A program made the translations under genes and the position numbers. From contig NZ_JAVTSS010000002.1 of the NCBI RefSeq assembly GCF_032678705.1, forward strand, positions 62,001 to 126,000: a stretch of 64,000 nucleotides of DNA, written 5' to 3'. How positions within the stretch are numbered: position 1 is the stretch's first letter; the number at the start of each line of letters is the position of its first letter. The DNA comes from Pedobacter frigiditerrae (GTDB taxonomy: Bacteria; Bacteroidota; Bacteroidia; Sphingobacteriales; Sphingobacteriaceae). A model generated the notes under the pieces. It was not told the origin of the DNA. It ran no database searches and saw nothing but the letters and a program-made list of their open reading frames with translations. Positions 44,826-54,619 of the stretch are shown here, piece after piece.

Positions 44826-45227
44826 ATGCTAGACAGTAAGATAAATCTTTTAGTAATAGATGATGATGACATAAATATTTTTATCATCAAAAAGATTGTC
44901 GAAAAAACTGGGTTCGACATTGATATGGTAGCTAAGAGCAATGGGAAATTAGCAATAGATTACCTTGAAGAGGTAACTGCTCAAAATGCTGCATTCCCTC
45001 ATTTAATTTTAATAGACATTAATATGCCGGTTATGAATGGGTGGGAGTTTATTGAAGCATATCAGGAATTAGATTTTAAGAAAGATGCCGACCTATACAT
45101 TCTCTCCTCTTCTGTTTATGAAAACGACATAGAAAAAACAAAAAGTTATCAGTCCGTTAAAGGATTTATCTCTAAACCCCTTTCTATGGAGCGTTTAACA
45201 GAGTTGCTTAAAGCAATTAAACTTTAA
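44826..45227 (+). CDS. Stand-alone CheY-like response regulator
   Basis: 133-residue receiver domain without an output domain. The acidic pocket is VIDDDD near 11-15, the phospho-acceptor is Asp64 in LIDINMP, the switch Ser/Thr is in LSSS near 94-96, and Lys117 is in ISKPL. All required residues are intact. No histidine kinase is adjacent, so its partner is unknown; such orphan receivers are common in Bacteroidota. Confidence 0.93.
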   Translation: MLDSKINLLVIDDDDINIFIIKKIVEKTGFDIDMVAKSNGKLAIDYLEEVTAQNAAFPHLILIDINMPVMNGWEFIEAYQELDFKKDADLYILSSSVYENDIEKTKSYQSVKGFISKPLSMERLTELLKAIKL

Positions 45228-45306
45228 TTTTTCAAACTTCTTTAACACATCGAGCTAATTGGAAATCGTCTTTCAGTTTCTTAATTCTGAAATGTATTAA
45301 TTTAAT

Positions 45307-46077
45307 CTATACAATCTTATACCTATCTCCATCCTGTTCAATAAAAGCTTGGCTTTTAGATTTAGAATGGTAAAACAAGCATTTCCAATTTTGAGCTACT
45401 GCTTTTTGCCCAAATTCTTCCCTTAGTTCCATCGCCTTGCGACCATCAAAATCATATTTGGCAATAAATTTTCTAATCAATTCTTCCGGTTCTGGCAAAA
45501 CATCGCCACCAAAAAAGACTTTATCTTCTCCATCATCAATCAAAAAAACTTGATGAAATGGGCAATGAGCACCTGTTAATTCGTAACTGATTTCATCGGT
45601 TAATTGACCATCGCCTTCTATTAATTTAATCTGAGCATTACGCTGAATAAAATCAAATATCTCGGTATGATATGATGATGAAGTACTGGAAAATGCAGTT
45701 TCCCACTCTCCTCTTTGCATGACATAAGTTGCATCTGGAAAACTTAATTCCATTTTACCATTGTAGTCATGCACCATCCCGCCGGAGTGGTCAAAATGCA
45801 AATGTGACATTAAAACCATAGTAACATCATCCGGATTAAAGCCTGCCTTTTTAATGTTTTCATGCAAGTGTAATTTGCCATCGGCATTGCTGTAACCTAA
45901 TCCAGTATCTAATAAAATCAAATCGTTTTTAAGTTTTACTAAAAATGGTTGCACATGAATAAACAAGGAAGCTGGTCTGTCATTAGGGTTGTCTTTTGTT
46001 GGGTCAAACGGAACAAATTTCTTAGAAATATCTACTGAATAAGAACCTTCATGTAATGTGTAAACTTGCAAAGACAT
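45307..46077 (-). CDS. MBL-fold metallo-hydrolase (lactonase-like)
   Basis: 256 residues with the di-metal motif SHLHFDHSGG near 91-100, an earlier LLDTGLGYS, GAHCPFHQ (His ligand region) near 168 and VFFGGDVLPEP near 188. The layout resembles quorum-quenching lactonases and related hydrolases, but that is only family-level similarity. It is divergent from recJ, with a minus-strand TAnnTTTG box in the gap. Confidence 0.88.
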   Translation of the reverse strand: MSLQVYTLHEGSYSVDISKKFVPFDPTKDNPNDRPASLFIHVQPFLVKLKNDLILLDTGLGYSNADGKLHLHENIKKAGFNPDDVTMVLMSHLHFDHSGGMVHDYNGKMELSFPDATYVMQRGEWETAFSSTSSSYHTEIFDFIQRNAQIKLIEGDGQLTDEISYELTGAHCPFHQVFLIDDGEDKVFFGGDVLPEPEELIRKFIAKYDFDGRKAMELREEFGQKAVAQNWKCLFYHSKSKSQAFIEQDGDRYKIV

Positions 46078-46125
46078 AGCTATTTTTTGGAAAGAAATTA
46101 AATGATATATTTACGAACGGTAGTG

Positions 46126-46133
46126 CAAATATA
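46126..46133 (-). promoter_or_regulatory. Bacteroidota -7 box for MBL hydrolase
   Basis: On the minus strand TATATTTG fits TAnnTTTG, 48 bp before the start at 46077. The -33 region is weak. Confidence 0.42.
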
Positions 46134-46200
46134 AAGAACAAGAATGAACATATAGCTATGTTGTACCTACCATGACGAACCAAAAAACAATACAGAATAG

Positions 46201-47904
46201 ATGGAAAAAAGATGGGCACAGGTAGAAAAAGGTGATGATGCGATAAGTGAAGTGCTTGCCAATGAGTTAAATATAGATAAATGTTTAGCCCAAATATTAG
46301 TTCAAAGAGGTGTTACTACTTTCGAAGAAGCTAGATACTTTTTCAGACCAACTTTAACTCAACTCCATGACCCTTTTTTAATGAAGGATATGGAAAAAGC
46401 CATTGATAGGATTTCATCAGCCTTGCAAAACCAAGAAAGAATAATGGTTTATGGCGATTATGATGTTGATGGAACCACTTCAGTTGCTTTAACCTATAGC
46501 TTTTTTAGTCAGTTTACAAGCGAGATTGCTTATTACATTCCAGATAGACATAAAGAAGGTTATGGCATTTCTACAACCGGAATTGACTTTGCAAAGGAAA
46601 ATGGATTTACCTTAATTGTTGCTTTAGATTGCGGTATTCGCTCAGTTGATAAAATTGCATATGCTAATTCGCTAGGTGTTGATTTCATCATTTGCGACCA
46701 CCATTTACCTGGAGAAGAACTGCCAAATGCAATAGCTGTATTAGACCCCAAAAGAAAAGATTGCGAATACCCATTTAAAGAATTATCTGGTTGCGGAATC
46801 GGCTTTAAATTAGCACAAGGCTATTGCCAGGCAAATGATTTACCAGATGAAATGTATGAGCAATACCTTGATTTGTGCATGGTTAGTATTGCTGCAGACA
46901 TTGTTCCAATAGTTGATGAAAATAGGGTGATGGCTCATTTTGGATTAATCAAATTGAATGAGAATCCTTGTTGTGGCTTAAAAGCTCTAATGCAAATTTC
47001 TGGTAAAACAGAAACCTATTCTATCATGGATGTTGTGTTTTTACTGGCACCACGCATTAATGCCGCAGGGAGGATGGGTGATGCAAAAGATGCAGTAAAA
47101 GTTTTATTAAGCGATGAAGTTGTATTGGCCGATGAACAAAGTCTATTTATCAATTCACAAAACACAGATAGAAGGTCATTCGACCAGAATATAACTTTAG
47201 AAGCTTTAGCGATTATTGAGCAAAGTGAAATTTTAATCAACAGAAAAACTACGGTTGTTTATCAGCAAGACTGGAATAAAGGCGTTATAGGTATTGTGGC
47301 ATCGCGATTAACAGAAAAATATTATAGACCTACAATTGTTTTAACAGAATCTAACGGTAATTACACGGGCTCGGCTCGTTCGGTAGCTGGTTACGATTTG
47401 TATGAAGCCCTACTCTCTTGCAGTGATTTATTGGAACAATTTGGTGGGCATAAGTACGCAGCTGGATTAACCATAAAACCAGAAAACCTGATTCCTTTTT
47501 CGGATAAATTTGAAAGCGTGGTATCATCTACTATTACTGACAACTTACTTACACCAGAGATTATTGTAGATTGTGAGATTGATTTAGCACAAATTGACGC
47601 AAAATTTTATCGCATTTTGCTACAAATGGCACCATTTGGACCACAAAACATGGCGCCTGTTTTCCTAACTAAGGGGGTCACGCTAGTCGGTCAAGCACAA
47701 ATTGTTGGCACAAAACATTTAAAATTAAGTGTAAAACAACAAAATTCAGCTATTTTTGAAACCATTGGTTTTAACTTAGGAGAATTTGAAAATTTAATAA
47801 AACCAAACAAACCTTTTTCTATTTGTTATACCATAGAAGAAAATGTTTGGAGAGATAAAAAACGTTTACAACTAAACATTAAAGGTATTAAGGTAGAGGG
47901 TTGA
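46201..47904 (+). CDS. recJ: Single-stranded-DNA-specific exonuclease RecJ
   Basis: 5'-3' ssDNA exonuclease in recombination and mismatch repair. 567 residues with the DHH-family motifs VYGDYDVDGTTS near 81, LDCGIRS near 142, ICDHHLPG near 162, and the DHHA1-type GSARSVAGYDLYEAL with FGGHKYAAGL near 395-425. An OB-like C-terminal domain completes it. Length normal for RecJ. It is followed 37 bp later by lptB. Confidence 0.96.
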   Translation: MEKRWAQVEKGDDAISEVLANELNIDKCLAQILVQRGVTTFEEARYFFRPTLTQLHDPFLMKDMEKAIDRISSALQNQERIMVYGDYDVDGTTSVALTYSFFSQFTSEIAYYIPDRHKEGYGISTTGIDFAKENGFTLIVALDCGIRSVDKIAYANSLGVDFIICDHHLPGEELPNAIAVLDPKRKDCEYPFKELSGCGIGFKLAQGYCQANDLPDEMYEQYLDLCMVSIAADIVPIVDENRVMAHFGLIKLNENPCCGLKALMQISGKTETYSIMDVVFLLAPRINAAGRMGDAKDAVKVLLSDEVVLADEQSLFINSQNTDRRSFDQNITLEALAIIEQSEILINRKTTVVYQQDWNKGVIGIVASRLTEKYYRPTIVLTESNGNYTGSARSVAGYDLYEALLSCSDLLEQFGGHKYAAGLTIKPENLIPFSDKFESVVSSTITDNLLTPEIIVDCEIDLAQIDAKFYRILLQMAPFGPQNMAPVFLTKGVTLVGQAQIVGTKHLKLSVKQQNSAIFETIGFNLGEFENLIKPNKPFSICYTIEENVWRDKKRLQLNIKGIKVEG

Positions 47905-47941
47905 AGGCATAAGGCTTCCCTCATAAAATAATCGTAAATAA

Positions 47942-48676
47942 ATGATATTAAAAGCCGAAAATCTGGTTAAAAAATACAAGCAACGCACTGTTGTAAATGA
48001 TGTTTCTTTTGAAGTAAGCCAAGGAGAAATTGTGGGTTTACTAGGTCCAAACGGAGCTGGGAAAACAACATCATTTTATATGATTGTAGGTTTAATTAAG
48101 CCAAACGAAGGCACCATATTTTTAGACGGGCAAGACATCACCAAAGACCCCATGTATCGCAGGGCACAAAAAGGAATTGGTTATTTAGCACAAGAAGCCA
48201 GTGTTTTTAGGAAATTGACAGTTGAAGATAATATCATGGCGATATTAGAAATGACCAAGTTAACCAAAGAAGAAAGACACGAAAAACTAGAAGAATTAAT
48301 TAACGAGTTTAGCTTACATAAAGTTAGAAAAAACCGTGGCGATTTACTTTCTGGTGGTGAGCGTAGAAGAACAGAAATTGCTAGAGCTTTGGCGGCAAAT
48401 CCCAATTTCATTTTATTGGATGAGCCTTTTGCAGGCGTTGACCCAATTGCCGTGGAAGAAATTCAGACTATTGTTGCTAAGCTAAAAAAGAAAAATATTG
48501 GCATTTTAATTACCGACCATAACGTACAAGAAACCTTATCAATTACAGATAGAGCGTATTTACTTTTCGAAGGTAAAATATTAGAATCAGGAACACCTGA
48601 AGTATTAGCGGCCAATGAAATGGTTCGTAAAGTATATTTAGGCTCGAATTTCGTACTGCGTAGAAAAAATTTATAG
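47942..48676 (+). CDS. lptB: LPS export ABC transporter ATP-binding protein
   Basis: 244-residue cytoplasmic ATPase of the LptB2FGC complex that extracts LPS from the inner membrane. Walker [10 protein letters not shown] near 36-44, signature LSGGERRR near 138, Walker [14 protein letters not shown] near 158 and the switch His in ITDHNVQ near 193. The close match through [17 protein letters not shown] identifies LptB rather than another ABC ATPase. The permease genes lptF/G are not nearby. Confidence 0.94.
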   Translation: MILKAENLVKKYKQRTVVNDVSFEVSQGEIVGLLGPNGAGKTTSFYMIVGLIKPNEGTIFLDGQDITKDPMYRRAQKGIGYLAQEASVFRKLTVEDNIMAILEMTKLTKEERHEKLEELINEFSLHKVRKNRGDLLSGGERRRTEIARALAANPNFILLDEPFAGVDPIAVEEIQTIVAKLKKKNIGILITDHNVQETLSITDRAYLLFEGKILESGTPEVLAANEMVRKVYLGSNFVLRRKNL

Positions 48677-48683
48677 ATACTAA

Positions 48684-50192
48684 ATGGCAATTGTAAATTC
48701 GATTTTTACTTGGTACATGAAAAAGCGCATTCATCAGATTGAGCTTTTCATGAAATATCCTTTAGATGTTCAGGAAGAATGGTTGCACACCTTAATCTCC
48801 AGTGCAGAAAACACTGAATGGGGTAAATTGTATGATTATAAGTCTATTCTAACGGCAAGTCAATTTAAAGAACGAGTTCCCATTCAAAATTACGATACTT
48901 TAAAGCCTTACATCGAGCGTATGCTCAAAGGCGAGCAGAATATTTTATGGCCATCGGAAATTAAATGGTTCGCCAAATCATCAGGCACAACAAGCGATAG
49001 AAGTAAATTTATTCCAGTTTCTGAAGAAGCCTTAGAAGAATGCCATTTTAAGGGCGGTAAGGATATGATTTCTATCTATTGTAATAATCGTCCAGGCACT
49101 CAAATGTTTACTGGCAAAGGTTTAGTTTTAGGTGGCAGTCATCAAATTAATCAGCTTTGTGATGATATACATTATGGCGACCTTTCAGCTGTGCTGATTA
49201 AAAACCTACCCATGTGGGCCGAATATTACAGAACACCTGATATTTCTATCGCCCTGATGGATAATTACGAAGAAAAAATGGATAAAATGGCGGAAGCTAC
49301 CATTAAAGAAAACGTAACCAATATTTCTGGTGTGCCAACTTGGACTATCGTTTTGGCAAAAAAAGTGCTGGAAATGACTGGTAAAAAGAACCTATTAGAG
49401 GTTTGGCCTAACCTTGAACTGTATTTCCATGGCGCTGTAAATTTTACGCCCTATCGGGAGCAATTTAAAGAGTTAATTCCATCAGACAATATGTATTATT
49501 TGGAAACTTATAATGCATCTGAAGGCTTCTTTGGGATACAAGACCAAGATAATTCTGAAGAGTTGTTATTGATGTTGGATTACGGAATATTCTATGAGTT
49601 TCTTCCATTGGAAAATTTGGAAGATGAAAATCCAAAGACTTTATCATTAGAGCAGGTAGAGCTTCATAAAAACTACGCTATCATTATTTCTACAAATGCA
49701 GGTTTGTGGCGATATTTAATTGGAGATACTGTTCAATTTACTTCAATTTCTCCTTTTAGGATTAAAATTACTGGCAGAACAAAACATTTCATCAACGCTT
49801 TTGGGGAGGAAATAATTATAGATAATGCCGAAAATGCTTTAACAAAAGCTTGCGCTGTAACTTCAGCAAAAGTTAAAGACTACACAGCTTGCCCTATTTA
49901 TTTTAAAGGAGAAAAGGCTGGCGGCCACGAGTGGATTATTGAATTTGAAACTCAACCAAACGATTTTAACAGGTTTGTAGATGTATTAGATGAAACCTTA
50001 CGTGAAATTAATTCTGATTACGACGCAAAACGCTTTAAAGACATGGCACTTTGTCGGCCTAAAGTTCATAACGCACCAGCGGATACTTTTTACAAATGGC
50101 TAAAATCTCGAGGAAAACTTGGCGGACAGCATAAAGTGCCGCGTTTAGCTAACGACCGCCAATATGTTGATGAGATTTTAGAACTATTGTGA
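48684..50192 (+). CDS. GH3 auxin-responsive-promoter family acyl-adenylate enzyme
   Basis: A 502-residue member of the ANL-like GH3 family, related to plant jasmonate/auxin amido synthetases. The P-loop is KSSGTTSDRSKFIPV near 94-108, with later blocks TYNASEGFFGIQ near 270 and the GRTKHFINAFGEEI hinge near 360. Bacterial substrates are unknown; likely it adenylates a carboxylate and conjugates it to an amine. It starts 7 bp after lptB and almost touches the next gene, so it is co-transcribed. Confidence 0.9.
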   Translation: MAIVNSIFTWYMKKRIHQIELFMKYPLDVQEEWLHTLISSAENTEWGKLYDYKSILTASQFKERVPIQNYDTLKPYIERMLKGEQNILWPSEIKWFAKSSGTTSDRSKFIPVSEEALEECHFKGGKDMISIYCNNRPGTQMFTGKGLVLGGSHQINQLCDDIHYGDLSAVLIKNLPMWAEYYRTPDISIALMDNYEEKMDKMAEATIKENVTNISGVPTWTIVLAKKVLEMTGKKNLLEVWPNLELYFHGAVNFTPYREQFKELIPSDNMYYLETYNASEGFFGIQDQDNSEELLLMLDYGIFYEFLPLENLEDENPKTLSLEQVELHKNYAIIISTNAGLWRYLIGDTVQFTSISPFRIKITGRTKHFINAFGEEIIIDNAENALTKACAVTSAKVKDYTACPIYFKGEKAGGHEWIIEFETQPNDFNRFVDVLDETLREINSDYDAKRFKDMALCRPKVHNAPADTFYKWLKSRGKLGGQHKVPRLANDRQYVDEILELL

Positions 50193-50193
50193 G

Positions 50194-50835
50194 ATGTTTA
50201 AGAAGTTGAACTATATTAGCCTGATATGGTTATTGTTCTTTTCATACTTCTTTTTGTTGATGCTTCAAATCACTTTACGTTATATCCCATATCATAGAGA
50301 AGTAGCTTTTTTACAAATTAAACAAACGGAAGTTACAAGCGTAAAAGCTTACTTACCTATTTTTTACATCCACGTATACACAGCTGTATTTGCATTACTT
50401 GGCGGATTTACCCAATTCAACAATTCAATACTTACCAAATACAAAAAACTGCATAGAGCGATGGGTTATTTGTATTTTATTGTTGTGGTATTCTTTGCTG
50501 CGCCATCAGGAATTTTTATGGGTTACCATGCAAATGGTGGATTCCTATCTAAAATTTCCTTTATCCTTTTAGGTTCACTTTGGCTATTTTTTACAATTAA
50601 GGCCGTTTATTATATTCGAAAAAAGGATATTAAGAACCATCGTCATTTTATGATGCGAAGTTTTGCCTTAGCTTTCTCTGCCATTACCTTGCGCATGTGG
50701 AAGGTTATTTTAGTATATTTATTTCATCCTTCGCCAATGGATATATATCAAATTATTGCTTGGCTAGGATGGATACCAAACCTTTTACTTATTGAATATT
50801 TAATTAGGAAAAACATTAACCATGAAAAAAAATAG
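50194..50835 (+). CDS. DUF2306 membrane protein
   Basis: 213 residues with about five helices and conserved His positions typical of DUF2306: HVYTAVFALLGGFTQF near 66, KLHRAMGYLYF near 88 and NHRHFMMRSFALAFSAITLR near 148. The pattern suggests a haem- or quinone-linked membrane protein, unproven. Its 3' end overlaps the next gene by 14 bp. Confidence 0.88.
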   Translation: MFKKLNYISLIWLLFFSYFFLLMLQITLRYIPYHREVAFLQIKQTEVTSVKAYLPIFYIHVYTAVFALLGGFTQFNNSILTKYKKLHRAMGYLYFIVVVFFAAPSGIFMGYHANGGFLSKISFILLGSLWLFFTIKAVYYIRKKDIKNHRHFMMRSFALAFSAITLRMWKVILVYLFHPSPMDIYQIIAWLGWIPNLLLIEYLIRKNINHEKK

Positions 50836-51697
50836 CCTACTATTTGTTATGATAACTATACTTCTATTTGCTTGCACAAATAAAGAATCTAAACCTCAAG
50901 AGGAAACTGTTCAAGAACAAACGCAGGCAGATAAAAATTTAAATGGTTTTTGGGTGGGAGATTTTGTTGCTGAAGAAACTAAGGATGGCAGTGAATTTGT
51001 AACGACCAATAAGCTTAATATTGCCATAAAAAGCATTATTAATGATACTGTTAGTGCGCAAAGCATTGTTGCGGGAAACAAGAGGCCCTTATCAGGAAAA
51101 ATTAACAGGAGAAATGGCAAAACTACCTTTAATTTAGCTGAGCCTGGAGATGATAAGTATGATGGCACATTTGAATTTGAGTTAGTAGGTGATAGTTTAA
51201 TCGGTTTTTGGAAAGCATATAACACAAATTTACCTGTAACAAAACGTTCATTTAAATTAGTAAGGAAGGAGTTTTCTTATAACCCTAATTTAATGTTGTC
51301 TAGTGAAGGTGATTATACTGATTATGTAGATTCTAAAAGCAAAACTGAATTAGATACTTTAGAAGATGGCAAAGTAGAAGAATATACAGATGACTATTAT
51401 AGACAAGCAAGCGAAAGTGTTTACACATTAAATTCATCTACAAAACTGCTAACAGAAAAAGAACTTAAGAACCTGAAAAAACTTGATTTAGAAATTCTAA
51501 GAAATACCATTTTTGCAAGACACGGCTATACATTTAAAAAGAAGAGCTTTCGTCAGTTTTTTGACCCAGTAGAGTGGTATGTGCCAGTTTCAGATAACAT
51601 TGATGGCGAATTAACGGCTGTAGAAAAAACAAATATAAAGCAGTTAACAAGGTTTGAAAAATATGCAACGGACAATTACGATACTTTCGGCCGTTAA
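50822..51697 (+). CDS. YARHG-domain lipoprotein
   Basis: 291 residues; lipoprotein signal ending at Cys17 (LLFACTNK). A lipocalin-like beta domain spans about 35-140 (GFWVGDFVAEE, FELVGDSLIGFWKAYN). The C-terminal YARHG domain begins near 215 with LEILRNTIFARHGYTFKKKSF, where the motif is FARHG, and ends with LTRFEKYA. It acts in the cell envelope with unknown role. The ATG lies within the DUF2306 gene. Confidence 0.88.
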   Translation: MKKNSLLFVMITILLFACTNKESKPQEETVQEQTQADKNLNGFWVGDFVAEETKDGSEFVTTNKLNIAIKSIINDTVSAQSIVAGNKRPLSGKINRRNGKTTFNLAEPGDDKYDGTFEFELVGDSLIGFWKAYNTNLPVTKRSFKLVRKEFSYNPNLMLSSEGDYTDYVDSKSKTELDTLEDGKVEEYTDDYYRQASESVYTLNSSTKLLTEKELKNLKKLDLEILRNTIFARHGYTFKKKSFRQFFDPVEWYVPVSDNIDGELTAVEKTNIKQLTRFEKYATDNYDTFGR

Positions 51698-51737
51698 TTA
51701 GGTATGCTTATTGATAGTACATTAGAAACCTATCAAT

Positions 51738-52145
51738 ATGAATTTCAATAAACTTACCTCAACCTTCAATACTTTTAGCAAAATTGCCAGCACTTTGCTA
51801 AAAGACAAAAATAAAACCCTTAATAAAGTTCAGGCAGGTTTCAAAAAAGCTACCGAAAACCAAGGTGCACTTGCTAACGTTTGGGACCAATTGCAACTCC
51901 TTTTCTCTTTAGTTAAAGATTATGCAAATGGGGATTATAAATCGATACCAAAAAGTTCGATTGTAGCTGTTGCAGCTGCACTATTGTATTTCATTTCGCC
52001 ATTAGATGTTATTCCTGATTTTTTGGTAGGCTTAGGCTTTGTTGATGACGCTTTTATTTTAAGCTTGGTTTACAAACAAGTTGTTAAGGAACTAGACAAG
52101 TACCAGCTTTGGAAAGACGGGCAGAAAAGAATAATTCACATTTAA
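51738..52145 (+). CDS. YkvA family protein (DUF1232)
   Basis: 135 residues; the DUF1232 core lies near 75-112, with ALLYFISPLDVIPDFLVGLGFVDDA showing the invariant SPxDxIPD and DD motifs. A basic N-terminal half (KLLKDKNKTLNKVQAGFKK) may bind membranes or nucleic acid. Function unknown. It lies 40 bp after the YARHG gene. Confidence 0.9.
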   Translation: MNFNKLTSTFNTFSKIASTLLKDKNKTLNKVQAGFKKATENQGALANVWDQLQLLFSLVKDYANGDYKSIPKSSIVAVAAALLYFISPLDVIPDFLVGLGFVDDAFILSLVYKQVVKELDKYQLWKDGQKRIIHI

Positions 52146-52162
52146 TTAGATTTTAACCTTTT

Positions 52163-52290
52163 TTGAAAAGCTTTGCAGTAGTTCTTTTAAAGTTCTGCCC
52201 CGCTTTCCGTTTCTCCCGATGAAGAATCGGGATTCACTTTAATCGGGTTTAGATTAGTAAAGCCATTGCAACTATTTAAGGTTGCCTATC
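52163..52290. repeat. Copy of degenerate intergenic element (C)
   Basis: Left end GAAAAGCTTTGCAGTAGTTC with a GTTCTGCCCCGCTTTCCG phrase; right end TTAATCGGGTTTAGATTAGT. A hairpin CCCGAT / ATCGGG lies inside near 52207-52222. It opens the 394 bp gap 52146-52539, which has no gene. Confidence 0.6.
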
Positions 52291-52324
52291 AAATTGCCTA
52301 ATCTTTCCTTTGCCCATGCTTTAC

Positions 52325-52435
52325 TGCTCAAATCTTTGTTCATAAACCTGATAGCGCCAAATAGCCCACAGGGAGGAACGACCGAGGACTATTGGCAATA
52401 GCAGGGCTGAAGTATCTATGAAAACCTGACCCATC
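52325..52435. repeat. Inverted partial copy of the intergenic element
   Basis: Read on the minus strand it gives AGCCCTGCTATT and later TATCAGGTTTATGAACAAAG, matching both ends of copies A-C in order. The core holds the GAGGAACGACCGAGGACT phrase within an imperfect hairpin (GCCAAATAG / CTATTGGC). Confidence 0.55.
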
Positions 52436-52539
52436 ATTTTCTACAAAACCTTTTCAACGACTTAAATAGCAAACAAAAAATGACTATTTGTTTTTATGTT
52501 TTTATTAGTTAAATTTAATTAGCTAATTAACAACCAGAT

Positions 52540-52968
52540 ATGAAAACAGTTCAACAAATTTTAAACACTAAGCCTGTTCAGGTTTTTAGTGTAGCTCCTA
52601 CTACATCTGTTTTAGATGCGTTACAAATAATGACTGATAAAAACATCAGTGCTTTATTAATCATGAACGAGGATAGTTTAGTTGGCATTTTTACTGAACG
52701 AGATTACGCTAGAAAAATTGTTTTACAAGGAAAGTCATCTAAAGACACAGCCATTAGTGATGTAATGACAGCAAATCCAATTACGGTTACACCTTCAGAT
52801 AGCATTGAACTTTGCATGCAAATCATGACTGATAAACACATTCGTCATTTACCAATCGCAGACGGTGAAAAAGTTGCAGGAATGGTTTCAATTGGCGACG
52901 TAGTTAAATTTATCATCGCCGACCAAAAACAAACTATATCACAGTTAGAAAGCTATATTAATAGTTAA
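52540..52968 (+). CDS. CBS domain-pair protein
   Basis: 142 residues comprising two CBS motifs (about 8-58 and 72-125), which form a Bateman module binding adenosine nucleotides. The segments SALLIMNEDSLVGIFTERDYARKIV and RHLPIADGEKVAGMVSIGDVVK are the standard ends of each CBS. There is no fused enzyme, so it may act as a free regulatory subunit. Isolated gene. Confidence 0.93.
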   Translation: MKTVQQILNTKPVQVFSVAPTTSVLDALQIMTDKNISALLIMNEDSLVGIFTERDYARKIVLQGKSSKDTAISDVMTANPITVTPSDSIELCMQIMTDKHIRHLPIADGEKVAGMVSIGDVVKFIIADQKQTISQLESYINS

Positions 52969-52973
52969 TCCCA

Positions 52974-53045
52974 ATTCGTCACTCTGAACTTGTTTCAGAG
53001 TCTTTCCTGCAAAGAAGATGCTGAAATAAATTCAGCATGACGAAA
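52974..53045. repeat. Dispersed hairpin repeat between convergent genes
   Basis: Outer arms TTCGTCA (52975-52981) and TGACGAA (53038-53044). Inner hairpins are CTCTGAA / TTTCAGAG and GCTGAA / TTCAGC. Shares GATGCTGAAATAAATTCAGC, inverted, with 27866-27885. Confidence 0.78.
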
Positions 53046-53104
53046 TATTATAACTATTCTTCTTTAAATTATAACCACCAATGAACCAATGACTAATGAA
53101 CGAA

Positions 53105-54559
53105 TTAGTCTTTCCATCTCCATTCGCCAGCAATTTTTAGCGGCTCTTTTAAGTTTTGCGCTCTTAAAAATGCTTCTAAAGCAACTTCGTTTTGTTTGCC
53201 TACCGGAATTTTTGGTGTATTAGCTAAAGCATAAGTTTGCATCGCAGAGAAACGAACAGTATTTTTCATTCCTTGTTCATCAACCAATTTAAATGTGTCT
53301 CCATCAGAATGGTAGTACGGCCCAGAATTATTTGGCAATCTGCCACCTGCTCCACCGCCTGTTGTTATTCCTTCTAACATAAATGGTTGATGGTCGCTAT
53401 GCAAACCAGCACCAGATTGTATTAAGTTTTTATATGCAGTATCAATCTTTGTAATTTGCTCTCCCCATCCTCTTAACAAAGGCTCCATTTCTTTTCTTGT
53501 GGTCGAAAATCCTTTAGGGTCATTAGTCATGTCATAATTTAACATGTAACTAATCTGGTCTATAGTTTTGTCTTTTTTAGCTTGTGCTACGTAAGCTTTA
53601 GAACCTAATAAACCTTGTTCCTCGCCCATAAACAATACAAATTCGACAGTTCTTTTGGTGGTTAAGTTTAACTTTTTAAAAGTACGAGCCATATCTAAAA
53701 TCGAGAATGAACCTATTCCATTATCTATAGCGCCTGTTGCTAAATCCCAGCTATCCAAGTGACCACCAACAACTATTTTCTCTTTTGGAAATTCTGTGCC
53801 TTTGAATGTTGCGATTACGTTACGAGCTTTAATAAGGCCAGAGAAATTAGTCATTGCAATGGAAGCAATTTGGTTTCCTGCTTTTAATTTTTCCTTTAAT
53901 GCCATTCCGCTTTCTAAACCTATACATACTGCAGGAATTGGAATTAATTTACCTGTTACAGAAGCTGTTCCTGTTAATAGAACGCCATCTTTAACCGTAT
54001 TGATGATAATTACACCAATCGCTCCATGTGAAGTTGCAATTGCAGTCTTTTCAGAACGATGCAATGAACCTGTTCCTTTTGGAGAGCCAGGTAAAACACC
54101 TAAATAAATCAAAGCTATTTTCCCTTTAACTTTATCGCCCAATGGTTGATAATCTGCTTCTAATCCATTGCCAACATCAATTATATGTGCTGTTACATTT
54201 GCTGCGACTGGAGAGTGAGCTAGAGTTACTGCTTTTATTGGAGCTAAATCGTTTGCCGTACTTCCAATTTTAACAGAAATAGTTTTTCTGTCCCAACTTT
54301 CTACTTCAAATGGTTGATATTTTACATCACAACCATAAGATTTTAATAAGTTATAAGCATATTCTTCAGCTTTTGCACCATTTGCAGAACCAGTTAACCT
54401 ATGGCCAATTGTTAATGATGCATCTTTTAAAGTGCTATAAGCTTTTGAGTTAGATTGAACTTCGGTATTTATTTTTTTAAAAACCGGACCGAAATTATCT
54501 TGTGCTGTTGCAGATAAACAAAGGCTAGTAAGTGCCAATAAAAAGAATTTTCTCATCAT
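53105..54559 (-). CDS. Secreted M28 family di-zinc aminopeptidase
   Basis: 484 residues with a signal peptide ending in ATAQ at 19. A PA domain is near 125-215 (VKGKIALIYLGVLPGSP). The peptidase core shows VVGGHLDSWDLATGAIDNGIG (His, Asp and bridging Asp), MGEEQGLLGS (catalytic Glu-Glu), MTNDPKG and LHSDHQPF (His). All zinc ligands are intact, in contrast to the M28 at 20225. Convergent with the CBS gene. Confidence 0.92.
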   Translation of the reverse strand: MMRKFFLLALTSLCLSATAQDNFGPVFKKINTEVQSNSKAYSTLKDASLTIGHRLTGSANGAKAEEYAYNLLKSYGCDVKYQPFEVESWDRKTISVKIGSTANDLAPIKAVTLAHSPVAANVTAHIIDVGNGLEADYQPLGDKVKGKIALIYLGVLPGSPKGTGSLHRSEKTAIATSHGAIGVIIINTVKDGVLLTGTASVTGKLIPIPAVCIGLESGMALKEKLKAGNQIASIAMTNFSGLIKARNVIATFKGTEFPKEKIVVGGHLDSWDLATGAIDNGIGSFSILDMARTFKKLNLTTKRTVEFVLFMGEEQGLLGSKAYVAQAKKDKTIDQISYMLNYDMTNDPKGFSTTRKEMEPLLRGWGEQITKIDTAYKNLIQSGAGLHSDHQPFMLEGITTGGGAGGRLPNNSGPYYHSDGDTFKLVDEQGMKNTVRFSAMQTYALANTPKIPVGKQNEVALEAFLRAQNLKEPLKIAGEWRWKD

Positions 54560-54619
54560 TATTATTTTTTGATGAAAATAAGCTTTTTTGATGGCAAAGG
54601 AAATTAACTATTTGAATTT

